Source of the DNA: Anastrepha obliqua | Lineage: Eukaryota > Arthropoda > Insecta > Diptera > Tephritidae | Direction of reading: 5' to 3' | Assembly: GCF_027943255.1 (NCBI RefSeq) | Contig: NC_072895.1 | Coordinates: forward strand, 79,114,001-79,178,000 | DNA length: 64,000 nucleotides | In this document: positions 34,120-45,235 of the stretch, piece after piece | Position numbering within the stretch: position 1 is the first letter of the stretch | Layout of the letters: the number at the start of each line of letters is the position of its first letter | Notes under the pieces: generated by a model | The model's input: only the letters and a program-made list of their open reading frames with translations | What the model was told of the DNA's origin: nothing | Database searches by the model: none | Position numbers and translations under genes: made by a program

Positions 34120-36709
34120 ACTTAGATTAGATTAGATTTGTGAGGGGTTAGACAAGTCCAAACGCTCAGTCAAGAAGACCATTGTATATACTACACCCAG
34201 ATAGATTACATTGGAAGGATAGATATTATATGGACGAGCTAATTAGTTGGAGGTCGCTCTTCCGCGAATTTTTTGTATTCATTGATGAATCTTAAGAGCT
34301 ACGGAAGAGTATGAACTTTATCCCTGCTCAGAACATTGCACCCCAACAGCCTAAGTCTGGTTCTAGAGAACGCCGGGCAGCTACAGAGAAAGTGTTCTGC
34401 AGTGCCTTCGTTTTCACGACAATACAGGCATGTTGGGTCGTTGGTGATTCCCATTGTAGCCATATGCTGACCACAGGCGTTGTGCCCTGTGATTACACCT
34501 CCAGTACTTTCAGATCCTTTCTGCGAATTTTGGGAAGAAAGGTCGCTAATTTCCTGTTTGGTTCTTTCACAAAACACTTAGCCACTCTGCAAGAGCCCAA
34601 TTTAGACCAACATCTTCTAAGGGTAGACCTTATGAAGACGTCAATTCATAATTAAACCGATGCAGAATTCACCCCTAGGAAGGGTTCAGGGCCTTCATTA
34701 GCCAGTTTATCAGCCAACTCGATCCCTATAATATCGCAGTGTCCAGGCACTCAAATAAGACAAACTTTGTTGTATTTTGAACACTTTCCGATTTTGTCAC
34801 CGGCCAATTTCGAAGAGCAGCGTGGGTTAGCAAGGGCTCTTAGTGCAGCTAGACTGTCACTACAAATTCTAATACTACTACCCCACCACTTTTTCTCAAT
34901 TAGCAGGTATGCTACATTTAAGATGGTATAGACTTCCGTTAAGAATACCGTAGCCATCTGCCTTTTAGCGTAAGAGTACTTAGTGTCTTCGTCTAAGTAC
35001 CATCCAGATCCGCTACCATTGCTGGTTTTGGATCCGTCGGTGTAGAAAGTGTCGTGAAATCCCGTTAATAAGTTCTCTGGACTTAATCATTGATCTCTAT
35101 CTGGGATTAAAACGTCATACTTCCTAGCGAAGCAAACGTAAGGCACCCGATTGTCGCTGGCATTGAGAATAGTCACTCCGACAGCTGGTAGCAAATCTGA
35201 CAGTGGCCAGTGTTTTCTTCTTGAATATGTACGCCGCCTTCGCTGCTTCCTTCCGAAGTTGAAGATTTAGAGGTGGCAAGTTCAGGATGGCATTTAGAGC
35301 ATAGCCAGATGTTGCACCCTGTGATACCTAATCGCACACTTATCTGTATTTTATTTCGGGTGATGTACAAGCAGTACACTATCGTCGGTCTTAGACCCTA
35401 TGTCGTGCCAAAGGTGCAACTAGTGACGGTCCTGAGATTAGTACACATACACTGTCCGCGTAAGCTCGATGTATCCAATTTCCTACAGATTATTAAGAAG
35501 AGAATCCACAACAAAGCACCAACGCAGGGGACAGAGTACACCGCCTTGTGGGCAGTCCTTCTTAAAATCCACCTTGACTCCATCATCGCTTCCTCCTTCT
35601 GTGATAAGCTGTCTCTAGAATAGCATTGAGTGAATCCATCTAATAGAAGAGCACTTAGATAGCATAAAAGATAGCATTGTTCAAAGCTCCTTCAATGTCC
35701 ACAAGCACACCAAAAGTGTATTCTCTTGTTTCCAACCCCTTTCGATGATGCTGACGCCCTCATGCAAAGGCGGTTCACAAGATTTTCCACTTTGGTAAGC
35801 GTATTGTCTGACATTGAGAGGGTTGCGACTAAGAACAGCTTAGCCGCCCGGTCCCTTTGGAAGACCTTGCACAACCTCGTTGAACTCTTCCGATCATCCA
35901 GTTCCCTGCAGAAGGTTCTAAAAGAGTCAAATTTAGATGATCTAATTTTCTTCTCATATTCCTTCCACAGTTAACCGTAGGCAGTCCAGACCGCTTCCAA
36001 CTGAGTTTTAAGAGCTTTGTTGAGAAGTTTTCTGGAAGTTTTTCGGAGTTTTGAAAGTTGAGCATTCCACAGAGGGACTGCCTTAGCCTCTCTTCTCCTA
36101 TGTTCCGGGCACACCTTCTCATAACTCTCAATTGAAATTCGCCCTACTGAGTTTGTGGCTTCATCAATTTCAAATATTGTCCAGAGTTTGGGAACATCGA
36201 GAATTAACTCTTTAATGAGATCATCATATTGAGTTCAATCCGCTTTTCGAGGATTTCGGCCTACTGGTGTCAAGGTTTTCTCGGTCGCAAGGTTAAACTC
36301 TGTATAACGATGGTCCAACAAGGAATCTTTAACTTTCCATTCAATGATATGATCTGATATTTTGTAGTTTGATAGTGTCATATCAATCCCTTCCTGTCTC
36401 CTGCTGGTTACGAAAGTCGGGCTGGTGCAAGCGTTCTGTATAACTTAGCGAGATGACAGAATGAAGTCCAAGAGCTTATGCCCCCAGAAGTTACATTTCG
36501 TGTGTTTGTGAATTTGCATCACATCCCACAACAAGACCTAATCCGATGGACTCAGCGTATCTTACGACTTCCATAGCCTCCCTTGTAGGGTAAGGCAGAA
36601 TAGAGTCGCAGGGAAAATAGGCCGAGACAACTATTGTATCTACCGCTTTGCCCTCTAGTCGATACTTCACCTTAGCTGCAACTAAGGCATATATACTGGT
36701 ATAAGTCAA
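34120..36709 (-). mobile_element. I-group non-LTR retrotransposon: EN-RT-RNase H-zinc knuckle relic
   Basis: Reading leftwards on the minus strand, the domains come in the usual order. The end of an apurinic-type endonuclease (VVSAYFPCD, VVGCDANSQTH at 36700-36495) is followed by the N-terminal RT region (36130-35830). Motif A is VLVDIEGALNNAIFYAI (about 35710-35660) and motif B is DCPQGGVLCPL (about 35550). RNase H has FYTDGSKTSNGSGSGWYLD (about 35045), ICSDSLAALRAL and WVPGHCDIIGIELADKL. The C-terminal knuckle is CLYCRENEGTAEHFLCSCPA (about 34460). The YADD segment is missing between motif B and RNase H, and there are many stops and frameshifts. The 5' end is truncated in the endonuclease. 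ORF1 is absent. Confidence 0.9.
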
Positions 36710-36984
36710 AAATTTTAAAAATCTAGTTTAACAGCTATTTCATATCAAATCCTAACAAAATAATTAAATATGAAGAGTTAGCAGCATGCCCTCAAAATTA
36801 ACTCGATAAAATGTGTTTATTTTTTGGTTGGTAAACAAAATACGGTTACTGTTTTTTTTGATAGTGGTATAAGTCTGTTCACAAAGTTTGGCAAAATAAT
36901 TAGTAATTTGTCATGTCTTCAGATATCGGTTCAGGTATGATCAAGTAATCATTTTAATGTAAAAACGTACTATTTATAGTTAAT
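36710..36984. other. AT-rich spacer
   Basis: No gene recognised. Confidence 0.4.
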
Positions 36985-38260
36985 TGTAGACATTATACGG
37001 CGAAGAAGTATAAGTAATGCTCCCAAGAAATGGAAACGAATAAGAATAATATCGTCTTCAGATGAATCAGTTCATACTTTAAAAGTGACTTCGGAACCCT
37101 TTACAACATGAAATCTAGAAAGAGGACACGAAATCAACGTAATTATGCACAAAATATAAGAAAAATGGAGAGAAATGGTGGAGACGAATATGAAACAAAA
37201 GAGTCTAAGAATGTGAGTGGTAAACTTTTCGAAAATAAAGATTGCCTTTGTTCCAAAAAATGTATAAATGGAATCAGATAGGAAGATAGGACAGCTAATT
37301 TTGATTCTTTTTGGAAATTAGCAAGTTTCGAAAAACAAAATTTGTTTGTGTATAGTTTGGTTCGAAAACAATCAATAAAACAAAGACGACCCAGAAATTA
37401 CGACGGATATATGAGAAAATGTAGTTTTAAGTTTCATCTAAACTTACGGAATTCAGAAGTTTCTGTTTGCAAAGCTTTTTTTTTGGATACTTTCAAAATA
37501 TCTAACGGAAGATTAAGCCGTGTCTTAAATGCTAAAACACCTGGAACGGATGGTCGTGGCAAAATGGCTAGTTCATCTAGAAAAACAGATGAAGAAAAAA
37601 TTAAAGTGGTACGAGAACATATTCTGAGCTTTCCAGCATGTGAGAGCCATTACACGAGATCACATCAGGTCGAAAGTATCTAAGTAAAATAAATAAATAA
37701 TTGGCGCGTACACTTCTGTTAGGTGTTTGGCCGAGCTCCTCCTCCTATTTGTGGTGTGCGTCTTGATGTTGTTCCACAAATGGAGGGACCTTCAGTTTCA
37801 AGCCGACTCCGAACGGCAGATATTTTTATGAGGAGCTTTTTCATGGCAGAAATACACTCGGAGGTTTGCCATTGCCTGCCGAGGGGCGACCGCTATTAGA
37901 AAAATGTTTTTTATTAATTTTGCCTTCACCGAGATTCGAACCAACGACCTCTCTGCGAATTCCGAATGGTAATCACGCACCAACCCATTCGGCTACGGCG
38001 GCCGCCTGAAAATATCTAAGTGCTGAAAAATGCATGAGCTGTATGTGAAAAAATGTGATGGCAATAATACATCACGTGTAAAGGAGTGCACTTATAGGAA
38101 AATATTCCATACGTAGTTCAACTTAAATTTTCATACGCTTCGAAAAAACGCGTGCCAAAAGTGTGATTCACTAAAACTAAAAATTTAATCATCCAGTAAT
38201 GAAGACAAGAAGTTGCGTCTTATGGAAATTTATCATTCACATTTAACAGTGCCGAACAGG
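36985..38260 (+). pseudogene. Multi-copy insect CxxC-type protein gene, inactivated and split by a SINE
   Basis: An ATG at 37108 opens MKSRKRTRNQRNYAQNIRKM and reaches a stop after CLCSKKCINGIR (about 37280). A shifted frame continues: FDSFWKLASFEKQNLFVYSL, VRKQSIKQRRPRNY, CSFKFHLNLRNSEVSVCKAF, VVREHILSFPACESHYTRSH. The SINE at 37686-38007 then interrupts it. Beyond the SINE the reading resumes with KYLSAEKCMSCMYEK-like, CTYRKIFHT and NACQKCDSLKLK. This order of motifs (CxxC start, FW, SFPxxESHYxRS, IFxxFNLxFH, CxxCD) is one I recall from large uncharacterised insect protein families that behave like transposon products. That assignment is from memory and unproven. Confidence 0.55.
37686..38007 (-). 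mobile_element. tRNA-derived SINE inserted in the pseudogene
   Basis: Complete minus-strand copy: (AAAT)n tail, second-type hairpin (ACACTTCTGTTAGGTGT on plus), body, B box and head ending CGGCGGCCGCCT. The flanks are GAAAGTATCTAAGT (37672-37685) and GAAAATATCTAAGT (38008-38021), a 14-bp duplication with one later substitution. It is nearly identical in layout to the copy at 33107-33437. Confidence 0.92.
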
Positions 38261-39339
38261 CGTTTCGCACAGTTTTAGGTTTATTTGACTAGTTTATTTT
38301 TCTAATAAATCTCAATCTTCAAACAAATGCATACAAAAGTTGATTGAAGATGAAAAGCACAGTAAAAACATTTAAACATCAGTGAAAGTAATATATTGGT
38401 AAAATCATAGTAGTGACGAAGACTTTGTTTTTGAAATGATGGTCACCCTGTTTTACAACGAGAAACATTTAAAATAACTTACTGGCAGCAAAACAACAAC
38501 TGCACTGGAATTTATCAAACATGACATTTTGCTTACAGAAATCGAACACCATTCCCTACTCGTATTGTTGTACATACACACACCCATACATACTCACGTA
38601 AGTAGATAGTTGAGTTGCTGTGTGCACCTTCCGCCGTTGCATTCACTGATCTTTAACTAATCTTCGAAATCTCTTAAGTTCATTTGCTTTAGGCAGCTTT
38701 TGCTCTAGATTCACTCACAACCGCCGACTCAGCAGAAGGTGGTGGCAGGTATGCCTGGTGCAACATTAAGGTGTTGCAAAGTGCCCAAGGTCCAAGGATG
38801 ATAGATTTGCAACCATTTAAGGCATCAATGATGGGTGCTTAACATGCAAGTAAACAAATAATCACAAGATATGTACATGTTCACCGCCGACCACCGGCTG
38901 CTCAGGGATAAAAAAACAAATATAAAAAAGCCAATGAGAAAAAGGTAGTTAAAATGCACTGGTCGTATGTATGTGTCTACAAAGCATTATTCCCCGATCA
39001 CTCTCACTGATCTGCTGATGTATGTATGTGCGGTGATGTAGCGCCAGTCACTGATTTCGGTTCCCAAGGGAAGACTCTGATGAGTGATCTTTACAAGCCA
39101 CCAAGCCACAAGGCAAACATATCTACCATTAAATCGATGCTTACACATTTACGTGCACATACAGAAATATTTCTTTTTTTTTTGTTACTTACTTTTTTAG
39201 CTATAATGTGTTGCATAGTGGAACATTTTAAAAATCATCGAAACTTTGTACTCATTATACAACTTAAAATCGGAAAATTATAATCAGTGGCCAAATTGTT
39301 GTGGTTTGATAATAATAAGGGACTGTCAGCAACTAAGCT
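38261..39339. other. 1.1 kb non-coding stretch
   Basis: CACACA/CATA repeats near 38570-38595. Open frames here look like chance. No gene. Confidence 0.45.
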
Positions 39340-40345
39340 TCACATTTTCGGCTGGCTTAGTCTACGTGGGTCTGTAGCCCATGAATCTTAAGATGGATGT
39401 ACATCATGATAATAAGACCAATGATGGCATATGGAGCTGGCGCTTGGGCATCGAGAGTCACTCTGTCGACAGTGAGGGCAGTGCTTAGCATGAGTATGCA
39501 TCACGGGGGCGATGCGGACCTGCCTTACAGCTGCAATGGAGGTAATGCTTGAGCTGACATCGCTTCATATATTTATTCAGCAATCAGCCAAGCGTACCCT
39601 GCTAAATATTACCAGGGAAGGCTTCGGGAGAGGAAAAGTGATATCATCTAAGCACATGGAAGTGCTAGGGCTGCAGTTCCCATATACCAAGCTATACAGA
39701 GATGATATTACTATATTAAATTCATCAAATCCGAAAATAAGTTCAGAATTGAATTGAACGATAAGTAAAAATGGAGAAGAGCTACATTTAAAAAGAAAGA
39801 AGTGTACCCTGCACTGGTACACAGATGGCTCGAAGACCCCAGAGGGTATAGGCGCTGGGATCTACGGCCCCACAACCAAGCGCACTGTGCCGATGCGTAG
39901 ACTTCTAAGCGGAGTTGTATGCCACCTGTCTATGCGAATTCTGAGCGGCACTCATGACCCTATCGTCTTGTGAGATCAAGTCCTCACTGGTGCTTGAATG
40001 TATCGAGAAACTTAATCTACTAGGAACGCACCGTCACAGCCCTTCCTTGCTATGTGACAAAACACAAAACAAGGAGATACTTAGAAGTGGAGTTCTAGGG
40101 CTAAGGAAGGTTTATGGTACCAAATTATGGGAGGGTACAATCAAAATAAACTCATAACCTTCCCCAAGGATAAACTGAGAATGATTACCAGTCTACTAGG
40201 CCTATGGACTCCACTCGTTTCTGTGACTTATTTCAGGAGACTCCAATGCACCTTCTCCCGGAATGCAGCCCTACAGCGCGCAGCGTATGTGCCGCTCAAT
40301 CTAACCCAGCTCTATTCTGAGTTTAATAGGCGAACTCGATCCTAA
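39340..40345 (+). mobile_element. I-group non-LTR relic: RT C-terminus, RNase H and 3' end
   Basis: Readable blocks across frames are MAYGAGAWASRVTLSTVRAV (about 39426), ITGAMRTCLTAAMEVM (about 39503) and LTSLHIFIQQSAKRTLLNIT. RNase H follows as LHWYTDGSKTPEGIGAGIYG (about 39815), then ECIEKLNLLG. The C-terminal region is FPKDKLRMITSLL (about 40153) to SRNAALQRA, close to the zinc knuckle, whose cysteines are lost. The GAMRT...LPPLDL-type block recurs at 63.8 kb. Frameshifts and stops throughout; no 5' part. Confidence 0.8.
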
Positions 40346-41344
40346 TTTTTAGAATATGTGTGTTCATATCGATAAACATACGTAAGTATTATAGCGTTCG
40401 CATGGAAAACTCTATACGATTAGCACAAAAGTTTTCACATCTTGTTTGAAAATAATATAAAATTTTCAAATTATGATACCAATGCGAATGACATAAAATG
40501 ATTGCCTTTTTGTAAATTTAGTTATGGTAGAGAATGAATTCTCCTTGTGAAAACTATAAAAGAGATAAACGATGAACAATAATAACAAGCACATGTTGTT
40601 AAAGAGGACTTTTTAAACGGACGACGAGCTAGAAACGTACTTGCCAAAATTATGGCAAACACCGCTGTAGTGACATCACCGTTTTTGTTACGCCATGATG
40701 CAAATAAAATACAACTATAGGTGTTGCCATTTATTTAGATACTAGAGCTTCTCGAATGTAAAGTGTTCTGACAAGGATACTATGATAAAACTGTGAAATT
40801 GTGTTTTTTTCATATACTTTTCAGATCTTTCATAAACTTATTTATAGTATCCAAAATGTTTTTTCTTCATCCGCTTCATTCGAACCCGTCAATTATTTTT
40901 TTTTTTCTTAAAGCTTGTTTGTTAAATTTTAGACATATAGTAATAAAAGTTATTTAATTAATTTTCAGTTATTTATTTAGATTATAATCCGAAGCAGCTA
41001 AACGTAGACCACAGGACTAAGTGTTTAAAAGCCAGTGTAAGGTATTGATCGTTAACGGGAGCTTTGTCATGTCAAAGAAGCCTTAGGTCATTTTCAATTT
41101 CCTTTTTCTTTAGTGGCATCCTTTAGTTCGCCTAACTATAAGCTTTTTATAAGAAAGCTGAGGAATGCATTTGGCTTTTCGTCTCCAAGGCAGGCATCGC
41201 CAATCTTTTTGCTTAATTTTTAAGTTAAATTTTACTCGGGACAATTTCATGTTCTCAACAGACTTCAACTTTGAGGCAAATTCATCGTTTTGTTTTGTAT
41301 TCCTAAGTTTATCATTTAATGATGTTCCCATCGTATTTGCAAGT
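40346..41344. other. 1 kb non-coding stretch
   Basis: No recognised gene. Complementary short open frames at 41110-41347 on both strands show no motif. Confidence 0.4.
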
Positions 41345-41460
41345 TAAAAGTGTCTGTTAAGACAGATATGAGGCTTTTCAGCCATGCTGTGTAAAAACTA
41401 GTCTGCTTCAGTGCTCCCTTTGAAACTTTTTTTTCACATGTATTTAGCTTCCGAGACCTG

Positions 41461-41487
41461 GGGTCGAATCGTGACAGTCGTTAACGA
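41461..41487. repeat. Harbinger left terminal inverted repeat
   Basis: 27 bp starting GGGTCGAATCGTGACAGTCG, paired with 44439-44465 with three mismatches. Confidence 0.9.
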
Positions 41488-41688
41488 AACTACAATCGTT
41501 CGAACACAAATAACGTGAGTCGATAATCGAATGAACGAGTTGGGATCGTAACAGTCGGAAGAAGATGTATCGTAATTGTAATTTTGTTTATCGATTATTT
41601 TTCTCATCTTCTTCGTTTTTTTAAGTCACAATAGAATTTGAAGTGTCAAAATAAACCGCAGAAAGTAACGAAAATATAAAAAGTTTAA

Positions 41689-42993
41689 ATGGATCCGAGT
41701 ATTTTCTTTTATTTAAGTTCCAGCGATGAAGAAAATAATGAAAGAGTTGTGCGAAAACAACTTCGAGACAAAAGCAATCCGCTAGCATTATCAAACAATG
41801 CGTAAGTACTTAATATATGACGAAAAATAGGTAATAAAATATCCTTCGCTTACAGGTTTATCCAAAGGTTTCGCTTAAGCAAAGAAGCATTTAATTATGT
41901 TTTAAATAACATAAATATAAATTGCCAAGACACAAAAGCTGTTCCGGCGGTGCTCCAACTGGCTGCGTGTCTCAGCCTACTCGCAAGTGGTGGCTATCAG
42001 CATGCAATAGGCAATGACTATTTGATAGGAATGTGCCAGAGCACTGTCTCGAAATTAACGGGCAATGTTTTGGAAGAAATTGAAGCCAAATTGTGTCCTA
42101 AACATATTAAATTTGAGCCAGATGATTCGAGAAGGTGCAAAGAGTGGTTTGTTGAGAACTATCAAATTCCAGGAGGTAAATTCAATCCATGTTTTAGCTG
42201 TGAAAAATTTATTTAATGTTCGTTTTTTAATAATAGTGGTTGGATGCATTGATGGCACCCACATTGGACTACAAAAGCCCACGGTCAACGAGCATATGTA
42301 ATATATTTCAACAGGAAGGGTTTTCATAGCATAAATGCGATGTTGGTGAGTTTTTTAATAAAGAGATGGAATGTTACTTTAAGGTTGTTTTTGTTAGATT
42401 TGCGACCACACTACGAAAATTCTCGCAATAAACTGCCAATATGGGGGTGCAGCCCACGACTCATTCATATGGAAGCATTCAAACGAACGAATGGTTATGG
42501 AACATCGTTTTTTGCACAATAGGAGTGACAATGCCTGGCTGCTAGGTATGTGTTATACATATATAATTACAATTGACTTAGATTGTGCTAAATTACGTGT
42601 TGTTTGTTTTTAATAGGGGACTCTGGATATCCACTTGAGCCGTGGTGCATAACACCGTACAGAAATCCATCGGACGGATCAGGTGAAGCAAGGTTCAATG
42701 AAATTCATTCCAAGGCACGGTGCATCATTGAACGAACTAATGGTGTACTGAAAGGTCGGTGGAGAATCCTAGAATACAACAAAAGAGGAAGATATGATCC
42801 TATAAAAGTGGCTAGGTTTGCGAATGTGTGTGCAGCGCTTCACAACATTTGTATACAATTTAATGTGAGCTTTACAGCAACAAATTCAGAGAGTCAAACC
42901 GCATCTGACATGGTGTCTGGAGAAGGCCAGTATACTAGAATCGGCCAAACAATCAGAGATCAAATTAAAATCTCGTTGATGAACTCGACATAA
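41689..42993 (+). CDS. Harbinger (HARBI1-like) DDE transposase, five exons, one frameshift
   Basis: Cuts and joins the element during transposition, presumably in the nucleus with its Myb-like partner. Exons: 41689-41801, 41856-42175, 42237-42345, 42398-42545, 42617-42993. All four introns (52-71 nt) have GT...AG ends. The start follows TTTAA and gives MDPSIFFYLSSSDEE. The N-terminal region resembles HARBI1 (RFRLSKEAFNYVL, then AACLSLLASGGYQHAIGNDY). Catalytic residues: Asp about 150 in GCIDGTHI, Asp about 232 in GDSGYPL, Glu about 269 in IIERTNGVLKGRWR. Spliced length is 1,067 nt, one short of 356 codons, and the frame shifts by -1 between VNE and AYVIYF in exon 3 (about 42288). So all three acidic residues are kept but this copy should be inactive, barring a sequencing error. 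Confidence 0.9.
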
Positions 42994-43347
42994 CCATCTT
43001 GTTAACCATCTGCTTTTGAAGTATAATGCTAACCGACCTAAATAAAATAAAATAACTCGAAACACTAATGGATACTTATTCAAAATCAATTTCATTTAAT
43101 CCATTTAAAAACGTAAAATTTAGTTAATTTAAACTTGAACAAAACTTCAGGCATAGTTATTTAAAAAGAACTGAAATAAATATTCAAATGCATATATATG
43201 TACATATTTACAAAAACCTTAAATAAAACTTAAATATATACAGACTTACAAAAACTTAAATAAAACTTCAATTACATATATACTTATTTACATAAAACTT
43301 GAATAAAAATTTGGAATATAATGGATTTTAATTCAGAAGGAGGGACA

Positions 43348-44268
43348 CTATTTTTTTTCTTTGACCTTCAATTGGTTTAATTCAATGCTCTTTATTTTTA
43401 AGTCAATTTCTTTAACAGCTATTATAGCTCGGTGCTTCTCCTCCTTCATCGCCAAAATCCTGCTAGAGACAGCTAGCTGTCGTTCGCTTATTTCAAGCTG
43501 CCTCTCGTCAATCTCTAATTGCCTCTCCTTAATTTGAAGCAGCCTATCTATTTTCTGCCCCATATCTTTATGGTGATCTGCTGTCAATTTAATATTTTCT
43601 TCCAGCAGCGAAGCTTTATTTGTTGTCCTTCTTCGTGGAGTTGGAACGACTAGACGAGAAGGCGTACAGGAAGCAGGGCTGTTGGAGGAGGAACGACTTG
43701 GAACACTCCTGCTTGAGGCCGAAGCACTTGATGCTGGTCTTGAAGCAACTGCGACTGGTGCAGGTTGTGAACTACCGTATGTTTGCACCATGCGGTTTCC
43801 TGAAACAGATGCTTCAAGACCAGCAGCTTCAACTATTAGCTCCTCAGCTGGAGTTAAAGCCCTCTGCTGGTAAGGTCCTCCGCCTGTCTGCCTTTTTGAA
43901 CTTTTGTTGAAGGACAACTTTCTTTTCGCATTATACTTCTGATCTGCGTACACCTAGAAAGAAACTAATAAGTTTCATTTTGATAACATGATTATAATAT
44001 ATGTACTAACTTTTTTCCACAACTTCGCATTTTTTATTGGCGGTCCTTCCGCATTTAACTGCTTGCTGAGCTCTTCCCAAAGTCGGTTGGCAGTCGACCT
44101 TCCTTGTGCACAATTCGGCAAGGAATTTTTGGCCAAATCTGTGTGCTCACTCATGAAATGAGCCATTATATCCTTCTGCTTGCTGTTTAATTTATTACAG
44201 TTTGTCCTGAAATTATAAAACTTCATTTAAAGTTACACAATTTACATATATTTTAGTTATTCTTACAT
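43348..44268 (-). CDS. Myb/SANT-like protein of the Harbinger element, three exons
   Basis: In PIF/Harbinger systems this partner binds DNA and helps bring the transposase into the nucleus. The coding part of exons 2 and 3 (44206-44011, 43953-43348) is joined by a 57-nt intron and is open over 66 and 201 codons. The N-terminal trihelix-like domain runs KQKDIMAHFMSEHTDLAKNS, GRSTANRLWEELSKQLN, GPPIKNAKLWKKVYADQKYN (tryptophans about 44 and 64). A Ser/Ala/Pro-rich linker and then an amphipathic heptad-like stretch follow (ERQLEIDERQLEISERQLAV), likely a coiled coil. The start is inferred: AT at 44268-44267, a 60-nt intron (44266-44207), then G at 44206, giving MTNCNKLNSKQ. The alternative is the unspliced ATG at 44226. 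No disabling change seen. Confidence 0.8.
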
Positions 44269-44438
44269 TTTTCGTTAATGCTTTGAAATTCTGCGGAATT
44301 ACGTTTATAAATAACCGATCGAATGACAATTCGAACGAACGAGTTGTTCGATTACTCGATGACGTTTGTCATCATACCGAATAACGATAGCGATGACACG
44401 TTCACGATAGTTATAATCCGATTTGCGTGACGAATTGC

Positions 44439-44465
44439 TCGTTCACGACTGTTACGATTCGGCCC
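44439..44465. repeat. Harbinger right terminal inverted repeat
   Basis: Complement begins GGGCCGAATCGTAACAGTCG; paired with 41461-41487. Confidence 0.9.
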
Positions 44466-45095
44466 CTGCTTAGATTACTGGAAAGTGGATATTAACCCTC
44501 TTTTTAAAAGTTTGCATAAAAATGAAGTTTGCAATTGTAGGCCTATGACGAAGTTATCTTCAGTTTCCAAACTCTTTGAAATTATTGTAGTGGAAAAATT
44601 AAATTTTGCAACAAAGTTGACGGTTTTGCCAATGAATCTATGTGTACTAACCTTGCAGTGTTGAGTGAGTATTGCATCTGCGAAAATAGAAGCTGTAACG
44701 TTTGCAAACTTCTCAGAAGAGGCTATCTGAGGTCCCAAAAGCGAGTATATGAGGGACTTTGATTTTTATATTATTTATTAACGGTACAAGTAATTGCTTT
44801 TCTGTTGCTATAATAATTTTTTGCTATAAGTTGACAATTTGAAAGCTTTTTCTACAATAAAAGGACCCGTCGATGAAGTGTAGCTTCAGATTGAAAAAGA
44901 TGGCCTATATTTTTGGTGCATTAAAAATTATCTGACTTTAAACGTTCAAAGTTACGTACACAAAAAATCGCCAAATTATGCCAACGAGTTATAAAATATC
45001 TACAATATTTTCGCTTTATAATCAATTTACGAAATTAAAAATCTTGGAGTTACCTTTTCTTCGAATTTTTATTCCAGTAGTCATATTTCTAGTCA

Positions 45096-45235
45096 CAAAT
45101 AAAGGGACCTACAGTTTTAAGATGACTCCGAACCGCAAACCATTTTCATGGCGGAAATACACTCGGAAGCTTGCCATTGTCTGCCGGGGCGCGACCGCTA
45201 TTAGAAAAAAACTTTTCCTGTTATTAGGTGTTTCA
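45096..45235 (-). mobile_element. SINE body fragment nested in the jockey relic
   Basis: Minus-strand body: AAGGGACCTACAGTTTTAAG, TTTCATGGCGGAAATACACT, CTGCCGGGGCGCGACCGCTA, ending near TTAGGTGTTTCA. It lacks both the tRNA head and the 3' hairpin region. Confidence 0.75.

Larger units (their letters stand above)
41461..44465. mobile_element. PIF/Harbinger DNA transposon, structurally complete
   Basis: A 3,005-bp element bounded by 27-bp inverted repeats (GGGTCGAATCGTGACAGTCG... and complement GGGCCGAATCGTAACAGTCG..., 24 of 27 identical) and a 3-bp target duplication CTG (41458-41460, 44466-44468). It holds the two genes expected of PIF/Harbinger: a DDE transposase on plus and a Myb/SANT-like protein on minus, convergent with a 350-bp gap. 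The subterminal regions repeat CGAACGA/AACGAGTT-like words, possible protein-binding sites (inference). Excision would restore a continuous jockey reading frame, which supports the boundaries. Confidence 0.92.

Noticed and set aside
43620..43910. Plus-strand frames over the Myb-like gene
   Set aside because: Shadows of the minus-strand Ser/Ala-rich linker, which has the spliced, domain-bearing reading.
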